DNA from: Lachnospiraceae bacterium
Lineage (GTDB): Bacteria; Bacillota; Clostridia; Lachnospirales; Lachnospiraceae
Direction: 5' to 3'
Length of the DNA: 64,000 bases
Assembly: GCA_021628825.1 (NCBI GenBank)
Contig: JAJXRY010000002.1
Span: 1,240,001-1,304,000 of the forward strand
Of this stretch, positions 29,757 to 40,384 are shown in pieces (position 1 is the stretch's first letter; the number at the start of each line of letters is the position of its first letter). The notes below the pieces were generated by a model, which had not been told where the DNA came from, made no database searches, and saw only the letters and a program-made list of their open reading frames with translations. The translations under genes were made by a program, and so were the position numbers.

Positions 29757-30475
29757 ATGATGCAGGAAATTTCAAGCATTCGCAGCAACACCTATATACA
29801 GGTACAGGACGGTAGACAGGCAACCTATGGAGGCAGCCAGCTCTTTTTTTAAGCCGCTGCCGGATAAGAGCAGCCAGAGGAAATATGGCGGCGGCTGTGG
29901 AATGGTTGCGCTGGGTGACTTACTGCTGTATCTGATGGAGAAAGAGAAAAGACCATATCAGATCGAAGGAATGACTTATCATACCGCATTTGAGGAAAAG
30001 GAAGCTTACCGGACTTATTTTAATAGGCTGTGCCGCAGGCTCAAATGGTTTCCCACGAGAAGTGGAATGTCTGGTGTGCTTATGGCAATCCGTTTTAATG
30101 CGGTTATGTGGAAAAAGTCATATGCCGTATCGCGCCAGATGGGGGCTTTTCGAATTAGTCAGGGAAAAGCGCATCGAGAAGATGCTGCGGAAGGATCTGC
30201 CGGTCATTTTATGCATTCCGCGAGTTTTACTGCCCTGGCAGAAGGAAGATAAGCTGCCGCTTTATATGGAAAGCAGTGGACAGATGAAGCAGGTCGATGC
30301 CACCCGGGCCCATTATGTGACGATTACAGGCCTTATAAGCCATCAGGGGGAAGCTTATTACCGGATCTCATCCTGGGGACGGAAATATTACATTTCCGTA
30401 AAGGAATACAGAGATTTTGTGAGAACCCACCTGTTTGGAACCGTGTTGGGGAATATCCTGTACATTACTTCATAA
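29757..30475 (+). CDS. C39/papain-like cysteine peptidase family protein (frame broken)
   Basis: About 240 residues after repair. A Cys-His pair typical of C39-like or papain-fold enzymes is visible: YGGGCGMVALGDLLLYL with Cys at the head of a helix, and ATRAHYVTITGL with His, then YRISSWGRKYYIS with a possible Asn/Ser-Trp-Gly site. Breaks lie near 29848 (T8) and 30110 (G/A runs). I prefer ATG 29757 (GGGGAAG upstream), because the longer start at 29667 overlaps the tRNA-Thr promoter. No signal peptide, ABC domain or bacteriocin gene is nearby, so the substrate is unknown. Confidence 0.6.
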
Positions 30476-30643
30476 GAAATAGCAAAAGATCATAGGCATA
30501 TCATTTTCAAAGTAACACATGTCATTGCATAAAATCAAAAATAAGGCTCATATCGGATATCTGACTTTACAGGTGATCCGGTATGAGCCTTTTTCATACT
30601 TTCCTTTATTCTGATTTCAACTAAAGGACGATATAGCTTTTAT

Positions 30644-33394
30644 TTATCCTTCCGGCTGCTCTGCGGAAGGCTGTTCGTCACCGCCTTCGCCTGCGTTGGC
30701 AGCAGCCTCTGCCTGAGCGGCAGCAATGGCATTCTGCTGTGCAGCAGAGATTTCGTTACGCTGTTGTTCAATGATGGCCGCCGCATCCGGATTGGCAAAG
30801 AATTCTGCATTGTGAGGACAGGTTCCTGAGGTACTCGGAATGGTCACCGTGGTAATGGAACCGTCTTCATTTACGATTTCCTGTGTCTGAGGCTCCTGCT
30901 GTTCCGGAAGGGTACTGTCACCGCTCATCAGAGGATCATCGGCAGGAATTACCTCCAATACACCTTCTACCTTGAACGGACACTGCTCGCTGGCAGGGAG
31001 ATTTGAATACTGGCAGACCGGTCCCTGATAGTGTACATTACAGCTTTCGGTCGGTACATTTCCCTCGGCAAAGTATTCGGTCTTTAAGGTACCGTCACAT
31101 AAGCCGGCAATCGGAAGCTTGCCGGAGCGGGCACATACCGTTGCCTGTACAATGCCGCTTGGCATCGTGAAGGACTGGGACGGCAGTTCCTCATGAATCT
31201 TGGACATGGCTGCGCGCCATAATTTCTTGGCAAGATTTCGTTCCTCGCCCTTGCGGAGCTTGGTGTTGTTATCATAACCGGTCCAGGTGGTAGCTGTATA
31301 ATACGGAGTGTAGCCGGAGAACCATACATCATTGTAGTCGGAAGTGGTTCCGGTCTTGCCGGCGATTGCCATACCGCCGAAGTTCACGGAAGCACCGGTT
31401 CCCTGGGTAACGACATCCTGCATCGCATCAGTGAGGAGCCATGCAGTTGTCTCCTTGATGACCTGCTTGGTTTCCGGTTCAGTGTTATCCAGAATCACAT
31501 TGCCATCATGATCAACGACTTTGGTGTAAAGCTTCGGTTTAATATAAGTACCGCCGTTTGCAATACATGCGTATGCAGCATTCAGTTCTTCGTTTGTGAC
31601 ACCGTGTGTCAGACCGCCGAGAGCGGTAGACTGCTGGATGTCGGAAAAGACATAGGTTTTACCGCCATAGGTAATTTCTTCACGGTCCACAACGGTTGTG
31701 AAGCCGAAGTTTTTCAGATAATCATAACCCAACTGCGGGGTAATCGCGGTAAAGGTCTTCACAGCAACGACATTCATGGAATCAATGATTCCCTGACGGA
31801 TGGAATTCAGTCCACGGTATTCACTTCCCCACCAGTTGCTGACAGGACGGCCGTTTGCATAATTGAACGGTGCGTCATTCACCATGGTCGCAAGGGTTAA
31901 TCCGGCACTGTCCAAAGCCGGTGCATAAACGGCAACGATCTTAAAGGTAGATCCCGGCTGGCGGGTGGTATCGGTGGCTCGGTTTAAGGTCTTGCTTCCT
32001 TCCTTGGCACCACGGCCGCCGACCATGGCTACGATATAGCCGGTATGCTGGTCCTCGATCGTAAGGGACACCTGCGGCTGGGGAGTTAAGGTGATCTTTT
32101 CATCATAAACCTCACCGTCCGTACCTAGAACAAACTGCTTATAATATTCGATATCTTCATTGGCAGCTTCCTGTGAGTCATAAATGAGATTGTAGGAAGC
32201 ATTCTGTTCCTTATAAAATGCCTGCAGCTTTTCGGTGCTGTAGTTTTCAAAGTCCCCATTGGACCGCTTGATGGTGAGAGCGTAGCTTAACTGCCACCGG
32301 GTGTTTTCCGGATAATTTTCTTCATTGGAGAAAACCTCATCACAGATGGCCTGGATGTCCGGGTCCTGTGTCGAGTAAATCTTCAGTCCGCCACTGTATA
32401 ACAGGGTAAATGCCTGTGTCTCATTGTAGCCGGCAGCAAGCAGATCGTTCATGACATCATCGGTCAGCGCATCCACGAAGTATGTATTGACGAGAGTCTC
32501 ATCTACTTCATCGTTGACGATCTGGATACGGGAATAGACATCATCGGCAATGGCTTCGTCATATTCTGCCTGAGAGATATAGCCCTGATCCCTCATGTTG
32601 TTCAGTACCTTTTCCCGGCGCTTGGCATTTTCATCCGGATGGGAAATCGGATTGAAACGGGACGGATTCTGGGTGATCCCTGCAATTACGGCACATTCGG
32701 ACAGGGTCAGGTTATTTACCGACTTGTTAAAGTAACGAAGCGAAGCAGCCTGTACACCTAAGGTATTCTGTCCGAGGTTAATGGTGTTCATGTAGTTTAA
32801 TAAAACCTCATCCTTGGACATGGTCTTTGTCAGCTCGATCGCAAGATACTGCTCCTGGATCTTACGCTTCATACTGTCTGCCAGACCTTCCTCTTTCGTC
32901 CAGTCGGTAAAGACGTTGTTCTTAAGTAACTGCTGGGTAATGGTACTCGCACCCTCGGTAAAGTGGAAGCCGTTGGAGATACCAACATAGGCGGCACGGA
33001 TAATACCCTTGATGTCGATACCATTATGCTCATAAAAAAACGCTCATCCTCGATCGCAACAAAGGCATGCGCCAGATCTTCAGGGATCATATCCCAGGTC
33101 ACCGGAATACGGTTGGAGTTCTGGGAAATCAGCTTCGCAATCTGGTTTCCTTCGAGGTCGTAAACGAAGGTGGAAAAGCCGGTTGGCGTTACCTTGACGT
33201 TTTTCAATACTGGGAGCGGTATCAATGACTCCCTTGAAAATGCCGATTCCGAGACTGGCACCAATGATGCCGCAGGCCAGTACCGCAATCAGGAATAAAT
33301 TTAAGATTGCCAGCAGTCCCTTCTTTAACAGACGGGTGGAAGTGGCATGCAGGGATTTCTGCTTTTCGTGAATCCCTTTTTTCGTATAATTCAT
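30644..33394 (-). CDS. Penicillin-binding protein 1A-type transglycosylase/transpeptidase (frame broken)
   Basis: About 915 residues. Bifunctional peptidoglycan synthase. Start ATG 33394 follows GGAGG. After a cytoplasmic tail there is one membrane anchor (LAILNLFLIAVLACGIIGAS). The GT51 domain includes AIEDERFYEHNGID and TITQQLLKNN. The transpeptidase has PGSTFKIV (Ser nucleophile), SMN and KTGTTSDYND. Near the C-terminus two Cys-rich loops and a Gln/Ala/Glu-rich tail follow. Frame breaks near 33205 and in the A7 run at 33034-33040 affect only the N-terminal quarter. The downstream 742-codon part is intact. Confidence 0.93.
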
Positions 33395-33601
33395 TGAATA
33401 AACCTCCAAAAATTAAAAGCAAAGTGTTTTTTTAGACAATACAAGTAGTATACCAAATTGTGGTACTGAAATAAAGTTTTTTTCACTAAGAATTCATAGA
33501 AACATAACAATTATTCACATTTTTACACAGGTTTTTATTCCTTTTGCGCAATACATATGTTACACTGATTCAGAGGAAACTAAAAAGGAAGGGTCAGGCA
33601 G

Positions 33602-34255
33602 TTGGAACCAAAAGAGCAGGAATTTTTACCATACCGGGTAGTGGATACGCCGGGATGCGGAGAATATGAAGAAAAGAAGTCCCGTTTCATTGCACATGTC
33701 TATCCGGCGCAGTCGGAAGAGGAGGCCATGGGATGGATCGAACAGACCCGTAAGAAATATTATGATGCAAGACATAATTGTACAGCATATATTATAGGAA
33801 GAAACAGGGGGCTGACAAGGTGCAGCGATGACGGGGAACCGGGCGGTACGGCAGGAAAGCCGATGTTAGAGGTTCTTCTTTCCGAGGGTATTACAAATGT
33901 CGTCGTGATTGTGACGAGGTATTTTGGTGGAACGCTGCTTGGAACCGGAGGACTTGTGCGTGCCTATACCCAGGCGGTAAAGGAGGGCCTTGCAGATGCC
34001 GGAGTGGTTACGATGATCTATGGGGTATGCTTTACCTTAAAGCTTGCCTATACGGATGTCGGAAAGATCCAGTATCTGCTTGCCAATGAGCAGATTGCGA
34101 TCGGGGAATCCCGTTATGCGGAAAATGTGGAATTTGATCTCCGGATCCCGAAGGAACGCGCAGAAGAGATCCGTAAGAAGCTGACGGAAGCAACCGCAGG
34201 ACGCATTCAGATCGAACAGATCTCTGAGGGGTATTATACAGATATTTCTGGTTGA
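33602..34255 (+). CDS. YigZ/IMPACT family protein
   Basis: 217 residues. UPF0029/IMPACT N-terminal domain with signature DARHNCTAYIIG, RCSDDGEPGGTAGKPML and VVVIVTRYFGGTLLGTGGLVRAY, followed by a ferredoxin-like C-terminal domain. Bacterial YigZ is soluble and of uncertain role (proline peptidase or translation-linked activities have been proposed). It begins at TTG 33602 with GAAGGG 8 bases upstream; no in-frame ATG precedes the conserved region. It is divergent from the PBP gene across a 207-bp region that shows no other gene. Confidence 0.9.
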   Translation: MEPKEQEFLPYRVVDTPGCGEYEEKKSRFIAHVYPAQSEEEAMGWIEQTRKKYYDARHNCTAYIIGRNRGLTRCSDDGEPGGTAGKPMLEVLLSEGITNVVVIVTRYFGGTLLGTGGLVRAYTQAVKEGLADAGVVTMIYGVCFTLKLAYTDVGKIQYLLANEQIAIGESRYAENVEFDLRIPKERAEEIRKKLTEATAGRIQIEQISEGYYTDISG

Positions 34256-34423
34256 CAAATGTTTGTCTGGTGAATTAAAGTTAAAACTGGTGACAGAGTT
34301 TGTGATCTGCCATACGCAGTTTCGAAAGGTGGTGGTTTTTATGAAGAGTCGAATATTAAGCAGTAATACAGATCTTCCTCCCCATGGGTGGAGCATAAAA
34401 ATCACATATAAAGGAGATTGCAA
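34252..34423 (+). promoter_or_regulatory. mgtE leader with possible promoter and small upstream ORF
   Basis: TTGACA at 34252-34257 overlaps the yigZ stop, with TTAAAG 17 bases on as a weak -10. The leader holds a 37-codon ORF, ATG 34341 to 34454, preceded by AAAGGTGG. It contains TDLPPHGW and overlaps the mgtE start out of frame. Magnesium transporter leaders often regulate by riboswitch or by proline codons in a leader peptide. I see no clear M-box fold, so this is a suggestion only. Confidence 0.35.
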
Positions 34424-35775
34424 ATGGAAGAGATCAAGGATTTGGAACTCGTAAAAGAACTGCTTGAGAAGAAGCAGTACACCAAGCTCCGCCAGATGCT
34501 GTCGGATAAGAATACCGCTGATATTGCGGTGATTCTGGAGGAGCTTCCGGAGGAAGACCTGTTAAAGATTTTCCGTATTCTGCCTAAAACAATGGCAGCA
34601 GATGTATTTTCCTATTTGGAGGTAGATCATCAGCACGAACTGATTACCAGCATGTCCGAGAAGGATGCAGCCAGCATTATCAATAACCTGATGGCGGATG
34701 ATGCGACCGACCTTTTAGAGGAAATGCCTGCAAATATTGTTAAGAAAATTCTTGCAAATGCAAGCCCGGATACCCGGAGGGATATCAACCATCTGCTTCG
34801 TTATCCGGAGGACTCTGCGGGAAGCATCATGACCGTGGAGTATGTGGATCTGAAGGAAACCATGACCGTAGAGGATGCCATTGAACGGATCCGTAAGGTG
34901 GGCGTGGACAGTGAAACGATTAATATCTGTTATGTACTAGATGCCAAGCGTAAGCTGATCGGTACGGTGGCGCTGCGTTACCTCCTGATCAGTCCGTCCG
35001 ATGCCGTGATCGGTGAGATCATGCATGAGGACGTGATCTTTATCAATACCATGATGGATCAGGAAGAGGTTGCCAGACAGTTTCAGAAATATGACTTTAC
35101 CGCGATGCCGGTCGTGGATAATGAAGAACGTCTCGTGGGTATTATCACCGTCGATGATATCGTGGATATCCTGCAGGAAGAGGCTACCGAGGATATTGAA
35201 AAGATGGCGGCTATCGTGCCGACCGATAAGCCTTATATGAAGACTACGGTTTTTTTGAAACCTGGAAGAAGAGAATTCCGTGGCTGTTGCTTCTGATGAT
35301 TTCTGCAACCTTTACCGGAAGCATCATTACTTCCTTTGAGGATGCATTAAGTGCCTGCGTGGCTTTGACGGCATATATTCCGATGCTGATGGATACCGGT
35401 GGAAATGCCGGAGGACAGGCGAGTGTTACGATTATTCGTGGACTTTCCTTAAATGAGATTGAATTTAAGGATGCATTCCGGGTATTGTGGAAGGAAGCGA
35501 GAGTAGCGGTTCTGTGCGGACTCACACTGGCTGCCGCGAATTTTCTGAAGCTCCTCATATTTGATCATGTAACGATTGCAGTGGCAACGGTTGTCTGCCT
35601 GACACTGATTGCGGCAGTATTTATTGCGAAGGTGATCGGATGCCTTCTGCCGATGTTCGCCAAGAAGATCGGCTTTGACCCGGCTGTTATGGCGAGTCCC
35701 TTTATTACAACGATTGTAGACGCGTTGTCCCTGCTTATTTATTTCAGCATCGCAACAGCAGTCATGCACATCTGA
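34424..35775 (+). CDS. mgtE: Magnesium transporter MgtE (frame broken)
   Basis: About 450 residues. Mg2+-gated channel of the inner membrane. The N-terminal superhelical domain (LRQMLSDKNTADIAVILEEL, LLEEMPANIVKKIL) is followed by GSIMTVEYVDL and two CBS domains (AIERIRKV..., FTAMPVVDNEERLVGIITVDDIVDIL). Five transmembrane helices come last, with the pore segment YIPMLMDTGGNAGGQAS and the end FITTIVDALSLLIYF. RBS AAGGAG precedes ATG 34424. The T7 run near 35250 separates the cytoplasmic and membrane parts and should be one base shorter (restoring FETWKKRIPWLL). Confidence 0.94.
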
Positions 35776-35780
35776 AAACA

Positions 35781-35818
35781 AGCGGCTGGTCTTTGGGGAA
35801 TGCCCCGGACCAGCCGCT
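35781..35818. terminator. Bidirectional stem-loop between mgtE and the SSB-like gene
   Basis: AGCGGCTGGTC and GGACCAGCCGCT form an 11-bp stem around a loop that itself contains GGGG/CCCC. It sits between two convergent genes. T-tracts are short. Confidence 0.7.
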
Positions 35819-35841
35819 GAATAGTTACTATATTATAAAAA

Positions 35842-36506
35842 TTATAAAGAAGAATCTTCCATTAATTCTAATTTGCTCACGGAAACCTCATAGGCAATGC
35901 GCTTTTCAGATTCCTCTTCTGAAATCTTTTTTTCATATATTCACGACTCTGGATCCGGCCCCACAATTCGCACCGGGTACCAACCTTAAAGGTATTGGCA
36001 AACCGGGCATTTCTTCCCCAGCAGATGCAGGGGATATAGTCGCTTTTGCCATAGGGGCGGTTCACGGCAAGGAGAAGATCGGCGATCTCACGTCCCAAAG
36101 GCGTTTTCCGGTAAATCGGTTCCTTGCAGATATAGCCGTCTAAATAGATCTGGTTGGTTTTCGAGCTTTCCGGCATTTCGTCCACGAATTCCAGTTCCCT
36201 TGCAAATACGGACAGAACAAGTTTATTCTTGCGGGTCATCAGTCCCTGCCCGGACACACTTTCGTGTCGGTTATAAGAACGGAACTGGCCCTGAACCATG
36301 ATTCCCTGTCCACGATAATCTTCATTTACATCAATTAGTCTTTCCGAAACCATTAAAGGAATCACATCGCAGGAGTCACTAAGGCGTGGTACATTCACAT
36401 CTACCATATAGAAGCCTTCCCCGAAGATCTCGTGGCTGAACTGAAAATCACTGATGATTTCGCCCATAATGATTACCTGATTGTTCTCAATTACTTTGTC
36501 TGTCAT
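35842..36506 (-). CDS. Single-stranded DNA-binding (OB-fold) protein, divergent type (frame broken)
   Basis: About 221 residues, read leftward from ATG 36506. Two SSB-type OB folds seem present: NQVIIMGEIISDFQFSHEIFGEGFYMVDV and later NQIYLDGYICKEPIYRKTPLGREIADLLLAV, SDYIPCICWGRNARFA, LWGRIQSREY. The acidic tip typical of canonical SSB is lacking. Such double-OB proteins accompany the main SSB in Lachnospiraceae. The A7 run near 35930 shifts the frame. Corrected, the protein ends SKLELMEDSSL at 35842 rather than at 35877. Confidence 0.7.
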
Positions 36507-36629
36507 GTTTTGTTACCTCCATTTGTCTCTTCATTTTGCTTTTTCCTAGATGTAATCATTTTATGCAGGTACTTTCTTTGTTTAGAACATTGAAGCATCG
36601 CAGAATTCGACAAGTACACGATAATGCGC

Positions 36630-36658
36630 TTGCAATCACCGATATATAGTGATATACT
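36630..36658 (+). promoter_or_regulatory. typA promoter
   Basis: TTGCAA (36630-36635), 17-base spacer, TATACT (36653-36658), with an imperfect palindrome ATCAC...GTGAT in the spacer. It lies 70 bases before the typA start. Confidence 0.7.
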
Positions 36659-36728
36659 GTTACGGTTTAAGAAAAGAAATGGCGTAAGAAGCAGTTATGA
36701 AATGGCTTTGGATGAAAGGATACAGATT

Positions 36729-38564
36729 ATGAAGCAGAAGAGAGAAGATGTCCGTAATATCGCAATTATTGCCCATGTCGATCATGGTAAGACAACCTTG
36801 GTAGATGAATTATTAAAGCAAAGCGGTGTGTTCCGTGAAAATCAGGAGGTCGCAGAGCGCGTCATGGATTCGAATGATATCGAACGTGAGCGTGGTATTA
36901 CGATCCTTTCCAAGAATACTGCAGTTACCTATAAAAATACCAAAATTAATATTATTGATACGCCGGGACATGCTGATTTCGGCGGAGAAGTAGAACGTGT
37001 CTTAAAAATGGTAAATGGTGCGATCCTTGTGGTCGATGCGTTTGAAGGCGTTATGCCGCAGACCAAGTTCGTTCTGAAAAAGGCACTGGCATTAAAGCTT
37101 CCCGTTATTGTATGTGTGAATAAGATTGACCGTCCGGAAGCAAGATGCAATGAGGTTGTGGATGAAGTGTTAGAGCTGTTTATGGATCTCGATGCGACCG
37201 ATGAGCAGCTTGACTGTCCGTTTATTTTTGCTTCTGCAAAGAGTGGTGTTTCCGGTCTTGATCCGGAGCATATCGAGCCCAACATGATGCCGTTATTTGA
37301 GGCAATTTTAAATTACATTCCCGCACCGGAAGGCGATCCGGAGGCAGGAACCCAGGTACTCATCAGTACCATTGACTATAATGAATATGTCGGAAGAATC
37401 GGCGTCGGCAAGGTGGATAACGGTGTGATTAAGATCAATCAGGAGGTTGTCATCGTGAACGCCAACGAGCCGGAGAAAATGCAGAAGGTAAAGGTCAGCG
37501 CCCTTTATGAGTACGATGGCTTACGCAAGGTCAATGTGAAGGAAGCGACCATCGGTGCGATCGTAGCAGTATCCGGTATTGCAGATATCCACATCGGGGA
37601 TACGATCTGTTCTCCCGATCACCCGGAGCCGATTCCGTTCCAAAAGATTTCGGAGCCGACCATTGCCATGCAGTTCATGGTAAACGATTCTCCGCTTGCC
37701 GGACAGGAAGGAAAGTTTGTGACTTCCAGACATTTAAGAGACCGTCTGTTTAAGGAATTGAACACGGACGTTTCCCTTCGTGTAGAGGAAACCGAATCTA
37801 CCGAATGCTTCAAGGTATCCGGCCGGGGCGAGCTTCATCTGTCCGTATTAATTGAGAATATGCGCCGTGAAGGTTATGAATTTGCCGTAAGTAAGGCAGA
37901 AGTGCTGTACCATGAGGATTCCAAGGGACGTAAGACCGAGCCTATGGAAATTGCCTACATTGATGTGCCGGATGAATTTACCGGAACAGTTATTGAAAAG
38001 CTTGGACAGCGGAAAGGCGAGCTGCAGAACATGACCCCGATTACCGGAGGCTATACGAGACTGGAGTTCTCCATTCCGGCAAGAGGCTTAATCGGATACC
38101 GTGGGGAATTTATGACCGATACCAAGGGAAATGGTATCATCAATACGATTTTTGATGAATATGCACCCTATAAGGGAGACATCCAGTACCGTAAGCAGGG
38201 ATCCCTTATCGCATTTGAATCCGGAGAATCCATTACCTACGGCTTATACAATGCGCAGGAACGTGGAACACTGTTTATTGGTGCCGGTGAAAAGGTATAT
38301 GCCGGTATGGTCGTCGGACAGAACGGTAAGCCGGAGGACGTGGAAATCAACGTCTGCAAGAAGAAGCAGCTTACCAATACCCGTGCATCGGGTTCCGATG
38401 AAGCGCTGCGTCTCACACCGCCTAAGGTACTGAGTCTTGAGCAGGCACTGGAATTTATCGATACGGACGAGCTTCTGGAAATCACCCCGAAGTCTCTGCG
38501 TATCCGTAAGAAGATTCTGGATCCTACCCTTCGTAAGCGTGCAGGATTTAACAAGAACAACTAA
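36729..38564 (+). CDS. typA: Ribosome-associated GTPase TypA/BipA
   Basis: 611 residues with an intact frame. Translational GTPase acting in ribosome assembly and stress. I start at ATG 36729 (GAAAGGA upstream) because the conserved N-terminus is KREDVRNIAIIAHVDHGKTT; the longer frame from 36624 runs through the promoter. G motifs are AHVDHGKTT (P-loop), ERERGITI (switch I), DTPGHADFGGEVER (G3) and NKIDRPEA (G4). The EF-G-like domain V and the TypA-specific C-terminus (GLYNAQERGTLFIGAGEKVY...TNTRASGSDEALRL) are complete. Confidence 0.97.
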   Translation: MKQKREDVRNIAIIAHVDHGKTTLVDELLKQSGVFRENQEVAERVMDSNDIERERGITILSKNTAVTYKNTKINIIDTPGHADFGGEVERVLKMVNGAILVVDAFEGVMPQTKFVLKKALALKLPVIVCVNKIDRPEARCNEVVDEVLELFMDLDATDEQLDCPFIFASAKSGVSGLDPEHIEPNMMPLFEAILNYIPAPEGDPEAGTQVLISTIDYNEYVGRIGVGKVDNGVIKINQEVVIVNANEPEKMQKVKVSALYEYDGLRKVNVKEATIGAIVAVSGIADIHIGDTICSPDHPEPIPFQKISEPTIAMQFMVNDSPLAGQEGKFVTSRHLRDRLFKELNTDVSLRVEETESTECFKVSGRGELHLSVLIENMRREGYEFAVSKAEVLYHEDSKGRKTEPMEIAYIDVPDEFTGTVIEKLGQRKGELQNMTPITGGYTRLEFSIPARGLIGYRGEFMTDTKGNGIINTIFDEYAPYKGDIQYRKQGSLIAFESGESITYGLYNAQERGTLFIGAGEKVYAGMVVGQNGKPEDVEINVCKKKQLTNTRASGSDEALRLTPPKVLSLEQALEFIDTDELLEITPKSLRIRKKILDPTLRKRAGFNKNN

Positions 38565-38663
38565 TTTGTAACTATTTAGAGCCATGCAAATTATGGCAGT
38601 ATGGACGATGAATGCTTGCATTCAAACGGTTCGAAGTAGTTATTATCATATATGAGGTGGAGT

Positions 38664-39161
38664 ATGAAACAGGGAGCAATTTGTATCTTTAGCGGAGACG
38701 GACATGGAAAGTCTCCGGCAGCGCTGGGTGAGGCAGTTCTTACCGCCGCTGCCGGCGGAAGTGTGGTGATTATTCAGTTCCTTAAGGGTAAGGGGCTGGA
38801 GGACACTGAGTTTATTCATCGGCTGGAGCCGGAAATCAAGATTTTCCGGTTTGAAAAGTCGGATGTAAACTTTGATGAACTTCCGGAGGACAAGAAGCAG
38901 GAGGAGATCCTGAATATCAAGAATGGTTTAAACTATGCCAAGAAGGTGCTCTCCACAGGAGAATGCGACCTGTTGATCCTTGATGAAGTGCTGGGGCTGA
39001 TTGATAACCGGATCATTACCGTAAGTGATCTGGAGGAAATTCTTTCCCAGAAAATGGAGGATACCCGGATCATCATGACAGGCATTACCATGAATGATGA
39101 GGTCTGCATGTTGGCGGATGATGTTTCAAGGATTGAGACACATAAGTTTAAGCGTTGGTAG
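38664..39161 (+). CDS. Cob(I)alamin adenosyltransferase, CobA/CobO/BtuR family
   Basis: 166 residues from ATG 38664 (GAGGTGG upstream). P-loop variant GDGHGKSPAALG near the N-terminus, VVIIQFLKGKG after it, and DLLILDEVLG as Walker-B-like strand match the CobA/BtuR corrinoid adenosyltransferases, which transfer adenosyl from ATP to Co(I) corrinoid. The usual P-loop is GxGKTTAA; here Ser-Pro replaces Thr-Thr, a variant common in Clostridia. No other cobalamin genes are near, so it may serve salvage. Confidence 0.85.
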   Translation: MKQGAICIFSGDGHGKSPAALGEAVLTAAAGGSVVIIQFLKGKGLEDTEFIHRLEPEIKIFRFEKSDVNFDELPEDKKQEEILNIKNGLNYAKKVLSTGECDLLILDEVLGLIDNRIITVSDLEEILSQKMEDTRIIMTGITMNDEVCMLADDVSRIETHKFKRW

Positions 39162-39171
39162 CTCCGGAGTG

Positions 39172-39200
39172 TTGACAGAAAATCACTGTGGTGCTATGAT
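39172..39200 (+). promoter_or_regulatory. Promoter of the dapA-dapB transcript
   Basis: TTGACA (39172-39177), 17-base spacer, TATGAT (39195-39200), directly upstream of the lysine riboswitch. Confidence 0.88.
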
Positions 39201-39214
39201 ATTTTTGTAATTAA

Positions 39215-39440
39215 ATAGATGAGGTAGAGGTTGCGTGAATTATGAGTAATTTTTTGGATGTGGCAGTCGCAAGTGAAGGAAAATGAAAGGGAGGAACGCC
39301 GAAAGAGTTTTTTCATACTGCAGAGAGGCTCTTGGGCACACAGTTAAGAGCTGTGTGACTGTCATCAATTGATTTGATGGGGCGCTATCCGATTCATGCT
39401 TGGGAAGTCATTTGATAAATCGGTGCGCAGAAGTGTACTG
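39215..39440 (+). promoter_or_regulatory. Lysine riboswitch (L-box)
   Basis: Conserved L-box blocks are seen in order: GATGAGGTAGAGG-TTGCG (39219-39235), GAGTA, AAAGGGAGGAACGCCGAAAG, TTGGG, GACTGTCATC, and GGGGCGCTA (39379-39387) closing P1. Downstream, GCGC-TATCCGATT can pair with AATCGG-T-GCGC. This second stem uses the P1 3' strand and is therefore mutually exclusive with ligand-bound P1. No T-tract follows, so control of translation or a weak terminator is possible. Lysine would repress dapA. Confidence 0.9.
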
Positions 39441-39466
39441 ATGAAAAAAATAAGGAGGATTTTACT

Positions 39467-40351
39467 ATGGCAATTTTTAAGGGAGCAGCCGTTGCAATCG
39501 TTACACCGTTCCATGAGGACAAAACCGTAAATTATGAGAAGTTTGGAGAATTAATCGAGGATCAGATCGCCGGAGGAACCGATGCGATTGTAGTATGTGG
39601 AACGACAGGAGAGTCTTCCACCTTAACCCATGAGGAACATCTGGATGTGATTAAATACTGTGTAGACAAGGTAGCAGGGCGGATTCCGGTGGTTGCCGGA
39701 ACCGGTTCGAACTGTACGGAAACGGCGATATATCTTTCTACTGAAGCAGAGAAGTACGGAGTAGACGGTGTTCTTTTAGTAACTCCTTATTATAACAAGG
39801 CAACCCAGTTTGGTTTATTCCAGCACTTTAAGGCAATTGCAGATTCGATCAAGGTGCCCTGTATCCTTTACAATGTACCGAGCCGTACCGGATGCAACAT
39901 TCAGCCGGAAACCGCAGTCAGACTGTGTACCGAGGTTGAGAATATCGTAGGTATCAAGGAGGCGAGCGGAGATATTTCACAGATCGCGAAGCTGATGTCC
40001 TTAGCAGATGGCAAGGTTGATCTGTACTCCGGCAATGACGATCAGATCGTGCCGATCCTTTCCTTAGGCGGAATCGGTGTCATTTCGGTTTTATCCAATG
40101 TGGCACCCAGACAGACTCATGAGATCTGCCAGAAGTTCTTTGACGGAGATATAAAGGGAAGCTGTGCCGAGCAGTTACGTGCAATTCCTTTATGTAAGGC
40201 ATTGTTCTGTGAAGTAAACCCGATTCCGGTTAAGATGGCCCTTAATTTACAGGGCAAGCAGGTTGGTGTTCCGAAAGCACCTTTAACCGAGATGGAGCCG
40301 GAAAATGCAAAGAAGCTTGAAGCAGAAATGAAGAAATACGGAGTGCTATAG
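39467..40351 (+). CDS. dapA: 4-hydroxy-tetrahydrodipicolinate synthase
   Basis: 294 residues with an intact frame. It condenses pyruvate and aspartate semialdehyde in lysine/diaminopimelate synthesis. Start MAIFKGAAVAIVTPFHED after AAGGAGG. The catalytic residues are visible: Thr-Thr in CGTTGESSTL, Tyr in YNVPSRTGCN, and Schiff-base Lys in VGIKEASGDI. It is controlled by the lysine riboswitch upstream and followed 33 bases later by dapB. Confidence 0.96.
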   Translation: MAIFKGAAVAIVTPFHEDKTVNYEKFGELIEDQIAGGTDAIVVCGTTGESSTLTHEEHLDVIKYCVDKVAGRIPVVAGTGSNCTETAIYLSTEAEKYGVDGVLLVTPYYNKATQFGLFQHFKAIADSIKVPCILYNVPSRTGCNIQPETAVRLCTEVENIVGIKEASGDISQIAKLMSLADGKVDLYSGNDDQIVPILSLGGIGVISVLSNVAPRQTHEICQKFFDGDIKGSCAEQLRAIPLCKALFCEVNPIPVKMALNLQGKQVGVPKAPLTEMEPENAKKLEAEMKKYGVL

Positions 40352-40384
40352 AAAATTATATAATCGAACAGGAGGAACAGTGCG

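Noticed and set aside
36624..36728. N-terminal extension of TypA
   Set aside because: The stretch contains the promoter; the conserved protein begins at 36729.
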